Assembly (NCBI GenBank): GCA_903888815.1
Contig: CAISVC010000217.1
Coordinates: 1 to 8,110, forward strand
Origin: an uncultured Fibrobacterota bacterium
GTDB lineage: Bacteria > Fibrobacterota > Chitinivibrionia > Chitinivibrionales > Chitinispirillaceae
Direction of reading: 5' to 3'
DNA length: 8,110 nt
Shown in pieces: positions 4,846 through 8,110 of this stretch (its first letter is position 1; every line of letters begins with the position of its first letter). The position numbers and the translations under genes are program-made. The notes below the pieces were generated by a model that was not told where the DNA came from, did not search any database, and was given only the letters and a program-made list of their open reading frames with translations.

Positions 4846-7086
4846 ATGAAAAATATTTTTTCCGGATTAAGCGGGGAAGAAGCGGCCTGCGCCGAAGGCG
4901 GAGTACGGGGTAAGCCGATTTTTATCATCGTGCTGGCACTTCTGGTGATTGCTGTTTTCGGAACAACTGCCGCTGTACGGTTTTTATATCGGCTGTCCCT
5001 GGACCTCCCGACCGTCTTGCAGATGCAGAACATCGAACAGTCGCTGACGTCGAAAGTTTTTGACAGAGAGGAAAATGTTCTGCACGAATTCAGCATTGAG
5101 CACCGCATCAGGGTGCCGATCGAAAAGATCCCCGTCAACCTGCAGAACGCTGTCATTGCCATTGAAGACCGGAAATTCTACCGGCACTGGGGCATCGACC
5201 TCCGGCGCATTCTCAGCGCCGCAGTGATTGATCTTGTCAGAGGCAAAATTGCGCAGGGAGGCTCTACTATCACGCAGCAGCTGGCCCGCAATCTCTACCT
5301 CAACGCGAAACAGTCCGTAGTGCGGAAAATCCGGGAGGCACTGACGGCGATACAGCTTGAGTCGTGCTATACGAAGCGTGAAATTTTCGAGCTCTATTTT
5401 AATCAGGTCTATCTCGGCGGCGGCGCGTGGGGTGTTGAAGCGGCGAGCGAACAGTATTTCAGCAAACATGTGGCCGGTCTCGACCTCAACGAGTGCGCCA
5501 CACTCGCCGGAATCATTCAGCGGCCCGAGCTGTACAGGATTGACAGGAAAGAGAATCTGAGACGCATAATCGCCCGGCGGAATGACGTGTTGAATGCAAT
5601 GGAAAAGACGGGCAGCATTGACAGCGCCGCCGGTGCATCGGTGATGGCCATGCCGATTCCTTTTCATCCCTTTCAGGAAAAAGTGAATATCGGGGCCTAT
5701 TTCATTGAGATGGTGAGGAAGTATATCTCCGACAAGTACGGTGACAACGAACTTTATAACGGCGGTCTGGCTATTTACACAACGTTTGACAGAGCCGGTC
5801 AGGAGGCGGCCGAAACGGCTGCGGCCAAACAGATTGTCAGTCTTCAAAAACGGCTTAACCGGATCTTTTTAGACAGCACAAAATCGTTCCGCAGGTACCG
5901 GATGCCGCGCGACACCTTTTTAGCCCACTTTGATTCGCTCTATGCGCTGCGGGCAGAGGAATATTCCCAGCTTCCGGACTCGTTCAAGCTCCGTCAGGCG
6001 CAGGTTGCGGTGGTAGCCCTCGATGCGGCGACCGGAGGCATTCGAACGCTTATCGGCGGCAGGAATTTTGAGGAGAGTAAATTCAACCGGGTGACCATGG
6101 CATTGCGGCAGCCCGGCTCCTCGTTCAAGCCGTTTGTCTATACTGCGGCTATGGAGCACGGCTTTACTCCTGCGAGTATTGTCCTGGACCAGCCGATCAC
6201 GCTGCAGACGCCGATGGGCGAATGGCGGCCCGAAAATTACGATCATGCGTTCAACGGCCCGACCACCATCCGCCGGGCACTTGCCCTGTCGGTCAACCTT
6301 GTCGCGATTCAGGTGTTGATGAAGGTAGGACCCGAAGTCGTCGTCGATTATGCGCGAAGAATGGGGCTCAAACATGAGATCCAGCCTATCCCGTCGCTTG
6401 CGATCGGTTCGTGTGAAGTAACTCCCATGGAAATGGTGTGTGCGTATCAGATTTTTCCGAATAAAGGAATTGCGGTTGCTCCCTATTTTATTGAAAAAAT
6501 CGTTGATCAGACCGGCCGTGTGATTGAACAGCATGTTACGGAAGAGCACGAGGTGCTCTCGCCCCAGACGGCATACCTTATGTGCTCACTGCTCCAGACC
6601 GTGGTCTGCTGCGGTACGGCATCAACGATTCCGGGAATGGGTTTTAACCGGCCGGCAGGTGGAAAAACCGGAACGACCAACAATTATTCCGACGCGTGGT
6701 TCATCGGCTTTACGCCGCAGATTGTCTGCTGCGTATGGACCGGCGTTGACGAGCGGCGGTCACTCGGGCTGGGCGTTACCGGCTCAATCGCGGCGGTACC
6801 CGTATGGGTCCCGGTCATGAGCGCGCTCCATAAGGATCTGCCGGTAAAGGACTTCGATGTTCCGGAGGGCATCAAGACTGAAAAACTTTGTGACCAGTCG
6901 CACCTTATTGCGACTCACTACTGTCCGAAGGTCAGACCCGAGCATTTCCTTAAAGAATCGGTCATTGATACCTGTACCCTACACGGACCCGGCCGCATTT
7001 CGAAAGCCGTCCAGAGAGATTTTTTCGGGACTTCGTCCAAGCCGGCGGATAAAAAGGCGGCGACAAAAAGAGACTTGATGTTCTGA
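4846..7086 (+). CDS. Class A (bifunctional) penicillin-binding protein, PBP1A-type
   Basis: A 746-residue inner-membrane enzyme that polymerises lipid II into glycan strands and cross-links the peptides. Residues 1-24 are cytoplasmic and about 25-48 form the single membrane anchor. The GT51 glycosyltransferase domain shows EDRKFYRHWG at 107-116 (catalytic E107), GGSTITQQLARNLYL at 138-152 and ELYFNQVYLGG at 182-192 (second glutamate probably E182). The transpeptidase domain shows SSFK at 425-428 (nucleophile S425), SVN at 482-484 and KTGT at 607-610. The tail (about 680-715) has the C..H..CP....F......C..H pattern frequent in PBP1A proteins. There are 13 cysteines, including adjacent pairs at 588-589 and 628-629, which is many for a periplasmic enzyme. 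ATG 4846 is the only standard in-frame start that keeps the anchor, although its ribosome site is poor. The S8 protease gene follows 32 bases after the stop and is probably co-transcribed. Family certain; the exact mrcA/ponA-type name is not assigned. Confidence 0.96.
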   Translation: MKNIFSGLSGEEAACAEGGVRGKPIFIIVLALLVIAVFGTTAAVRFLYRLSLDLPTVLQMQNIEQSLTSKVFDREENVLHEFSIEHRIRVPIEKIPVNLQNAVIAIEDRKFYRHWGIDLRRILSAAVIDLVRGKIAQGGSTITQQLARNLYLNAKQSVVRKIREALTAIQLESCYTKREIFELYFNQVYLGGGAWGVEAASEQYFSKHVAGLDLNECATLAGIIQRPELYRIDRKENLRRIIARRNDVLNAMEKTGSIDSAAGASVMAMPIPFHPFQEKVNIGAYFIEMVRKYISDKYGDNELYNGGLAIYTTFDRAGQEAAETAAAKQIVSLQKRLNRIFLDSTKSFRRYRMPRDTFLAHFDSLYALRAEEYSQLPDSFKLRQAQVAVVALDAATGGIRTLIGGRNFEESKFNRVTMALRQPGSSFKPFVYTAAMEHGFTPASIVLDQPITLQTPMGEWRPENYDHAFNGPTTIRRALALSVNLVAIQVLMKVGPEVVVDYARRMGLKHEIQPIPSLAIGSCEVTPMEMVCAYQIFPNKGIAVAPYFIEKIVDQTGRVIEQHVTEEHEVLSPQTAYLMCSLLQTVVCCGTASTIPGMGFNRPAGGKTGTTNNYSDAWFIGFTPQIVCCVWTGVDERRSLGLGVTGSIAAVPVWVPVMSALHKDLPVKDFDVPEGIKTEKLCDQSHLIATHYCPKVRPEHFLKESVIDTCTLHGPGRISKAVQRDFFGTSSKPADKKAATKRDLMF

Positions 7087-7108
7087 TGATGGAAGCATAT
7101 AATAGAAG

Positions 7109-7113
7109 GGAGG
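7109..7113 (+). promoter_or_regulatory. Ribosome binding site of the S8 protease gene
   Basis: GGAGG within a purine-rich GAAGGGAGGGG stretch lies five bases before the ATG at 7119. It selects this start, which gives a normal signal peptide, over the in-frame ATGs at 7155, 7164 and 7185 inside that peptide. Confidence 0.8.
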
Positions 7114-7118
7114 GGTCC

Positions 7119-8110
7119 ATGAGAAAAGCGGCAATTGTTGCGGTAATTACATGGATGTTGTGTATGGGGGTTTCAGGCGCCGGAATGCCTGCTCCGGAAC
7201 AGGCCCGCTGCGCCGGGACCTTCACGATTCTGCATAATCCGGCAATAGTCTACCCGGAACACCTGCGGGTAGCGGTGTCGGGCGCAGCGAAAAACGACGG
7301 TGTACAGCGGATCAGAGTAAGTGTTCTTGTCAATGAGTCCCTTTCATCGCAGGAACTTGCCCGGTACGGTTGGCGCATCATTACGAGGATCGGTGAAGTC
7401 GCAACGCTGGAAGGCCCCGCCGCGTCGGTGCGGTCTCTCGGCGCACTGCCGGGGATACGATATGTAAAGCTGCCTTCCCGCGTATATCCGCTCATGGATT
7501 CCGTGCGAAAGGTGACGCATGCCGATGAGCTGCACAAAACCCGCCCCGGCTGGACCGGGCCCCGTCTGACCGGTAAGGGGGTGCTTTTCGGCATCATCGA
7601 TACCGATTTTGATACGCATCATAAGGCGTTTCTCGATACGTCAAACAATCTTACCCGTTTCATTGCACTCTGGGATCAGGACGATACGGCATCAGGTTTT
7701 CCCAACCGTTTCGGTTATGGAGTCATAAAGAACCATCAGCAGATGCTCATCGATTCCTTGTTCGGTCTCGGCAGCGACGGGCACGGCACCTTTATGACCA
7801 GTTTCGGCGCAGGCTCGGATTGGCGCAGCCCGTACTACGGTATCGCGCCCGATGTCATGATCGCGGGCGTAAAGATGGGCGGCACTGACCTGAACATCAT
7901 CGACGGTCTTGTCTGGCTTTTTTCTCTGGCCGATTCCCTCCACGTTCCCTGCGTTGTGAATATGAGTCTCGGTATTGCCGAAGGGCCGCATGACGGCACT
8001 TCGCTCGTTGACCGCGCGATTGATAATGCTTCGAACAAACCCGGACATATTGTCGTCGGCGCTGTGGGCAATGATGGTGACAGGTTTGAGCATGTCACTT
8101 TCCAGGTGGG
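7119..8110 (+). CDS. Exported subtilisin-family (S8) serine protease, N-terminal part
   Basis: The frame is open from ATG 7119 to the window end, giving 330 residues of a longer protein. Residues 1 to about 21 form a signal peptide (basic MRKA, hydrophobic core, then VSGAG). Residues about 33-125 resemble a propeptide, with a compact alpha-beta pattern that includes ARYGWRIITRIGEVATLEG. The peptidase S8 core starts near 153: GKGVLFGIIDTDFD contains the catalytic D161, DGHGTFMTSFGAGS contains the catalytic H222, VNMSLG lies at 280-285, and VGAVGNDG holds the oxyanion Asn N318. The catalytic serine lies beyond the window. The segment between (RFIALWDQDD at 180-189, and FGYGVI) matches S8 members with an insert between Asp and His. 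Usual DTG and HGTH phrases are changed to DTD and HGTF. The protein probably acts outside the cytoplasm; substrate unknown. It follows the PBP gene by 32 bases and may share its promoter. Confidence 0.9.
   Translation, partial: MRKAAIVAVITWMLCMGVSGAGMPAPEQARCAGTFTILHNPAIVYPEHLRVAVSGAAKNDGVQRIRVSVLVNESLSSQELARYGWRIITRIGEVATLEGPAASVRSLGALPGIRYVKLPSRVYPLMDSVRKVTHADELHKTRPGWTGPRLTGKGVLFGIIDTDFDTHHKAFLDTSNNLTRFIALWDQDDTASGFPNRFGYGVIKNHQQMLIDSLFGLGSDGHGTFMTSFGAGSDWRSPYYGIAPDVMIAGVKMGGTDLNIIDGLVWLFSLADSLHVPCVVNMSLGIAEGPHDGTSLVDRAIDNASNKPGHIVVGAVGNDGDRFEHVTFQV

Noticed and set aside
4984..5847. 287-residue open frame antisense to the PBP gene
   Set aside because: The opposite strand encodes unmistakable GT51 motifs. 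The antisense product has no family resemblance; it is a shadow of GC-biased third positions.
5920..6549. 209-residue open frame antisense to the PBP transpeptidase domain
   Set aside because: It overlaps the conserved SSFK and SVN regions on the coding strand and shows no domain of its own.
7692..8093. Minus-strand open frames opposite the S8 protease
   Set aside because: The plus strand carries a continuous frame with signal peptide, catalytic Asp and His, and a strong ribosome site.
1..8110. CRISPR array, tRNA, rRNA, attachment site or replication origin
   Set aside because: No regularly spaced repeats, cloverleaf, rRNA-like sequence, integrase or DnaA-box cluster was recognised on either strand.

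Overview
The window reads like a chromosomal stretch of a Gram-negative, probably anaerobic bacterium of uncertain placement. A class A penicillin-binding protein, exported proteins with Sec-type signal peptides and a GDP-sugar gene point to a diderm envelope. A cobalamin-type radical SAM enzyme and a small DUF6485-like cysteine protein suit an anaerobic or microaerobic lifestyle. I cannot name a phylum from sequence alone; an uncultured FCB-type lineage (Fibrobacterota/Bacteroidota neighbourhood) is a low-confidence guess.

Layout. Positions 1-1301 (+): the last codons of an unidentified gene, then a B12-binding/radical SAM protein 14 bases later. It converges on a minus-strand operon (3348 to 1321) read in the order DUF6485-like Cys-rich protein, exported DUF3108-like protein, PAP2-family membrane phosphatase, with gaps of 19 and 8 bases. 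Positions 3349-3659 hold no convincing gene. Instead they contain a compact structured repeat of about 254 bp (3377-3630) with 9-bp perfect terminal inverted repeats, two adjoining GC hairpins and an AT-rich core, resembling a MITE or other non-autonomous element. Upstream of it on the minus strand is gmd (GDP-mannose 4,6-dehydratase, GTG start). gmd is divergent from a class A PBP (4846-7086, +), which is followed 32 bp later by the N-terminal 330 residues of an exported subtilisin-family (S8) protease that runs off the window.

How they fit together. The recognisable genes share an envelope theme. The PBP polymerises and cross-links peptidoglycan. The PAP2 protein has the motifs of enzymes that recycle undecaprenyl diphosphate or dephosphorylate lipids. 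gmd feeds deoxysugar synthesis for surface glycans. The DUF3108-like protein and the S8 protease are exported. The radical SAM protein has no identifiable substrate. Most of the window is ordinary housekeeping or envelope biology. The most unusual item is the structured repeat at 3377-3630; secondary points are the unknown B12-radical SAM gene, the DUF6485/DUF3108/PAP2 operon and the altered catalytic-site surroundings of the S8 protease. I see no CRISPR array, tRNA, rRNA, phage genes or transposase.
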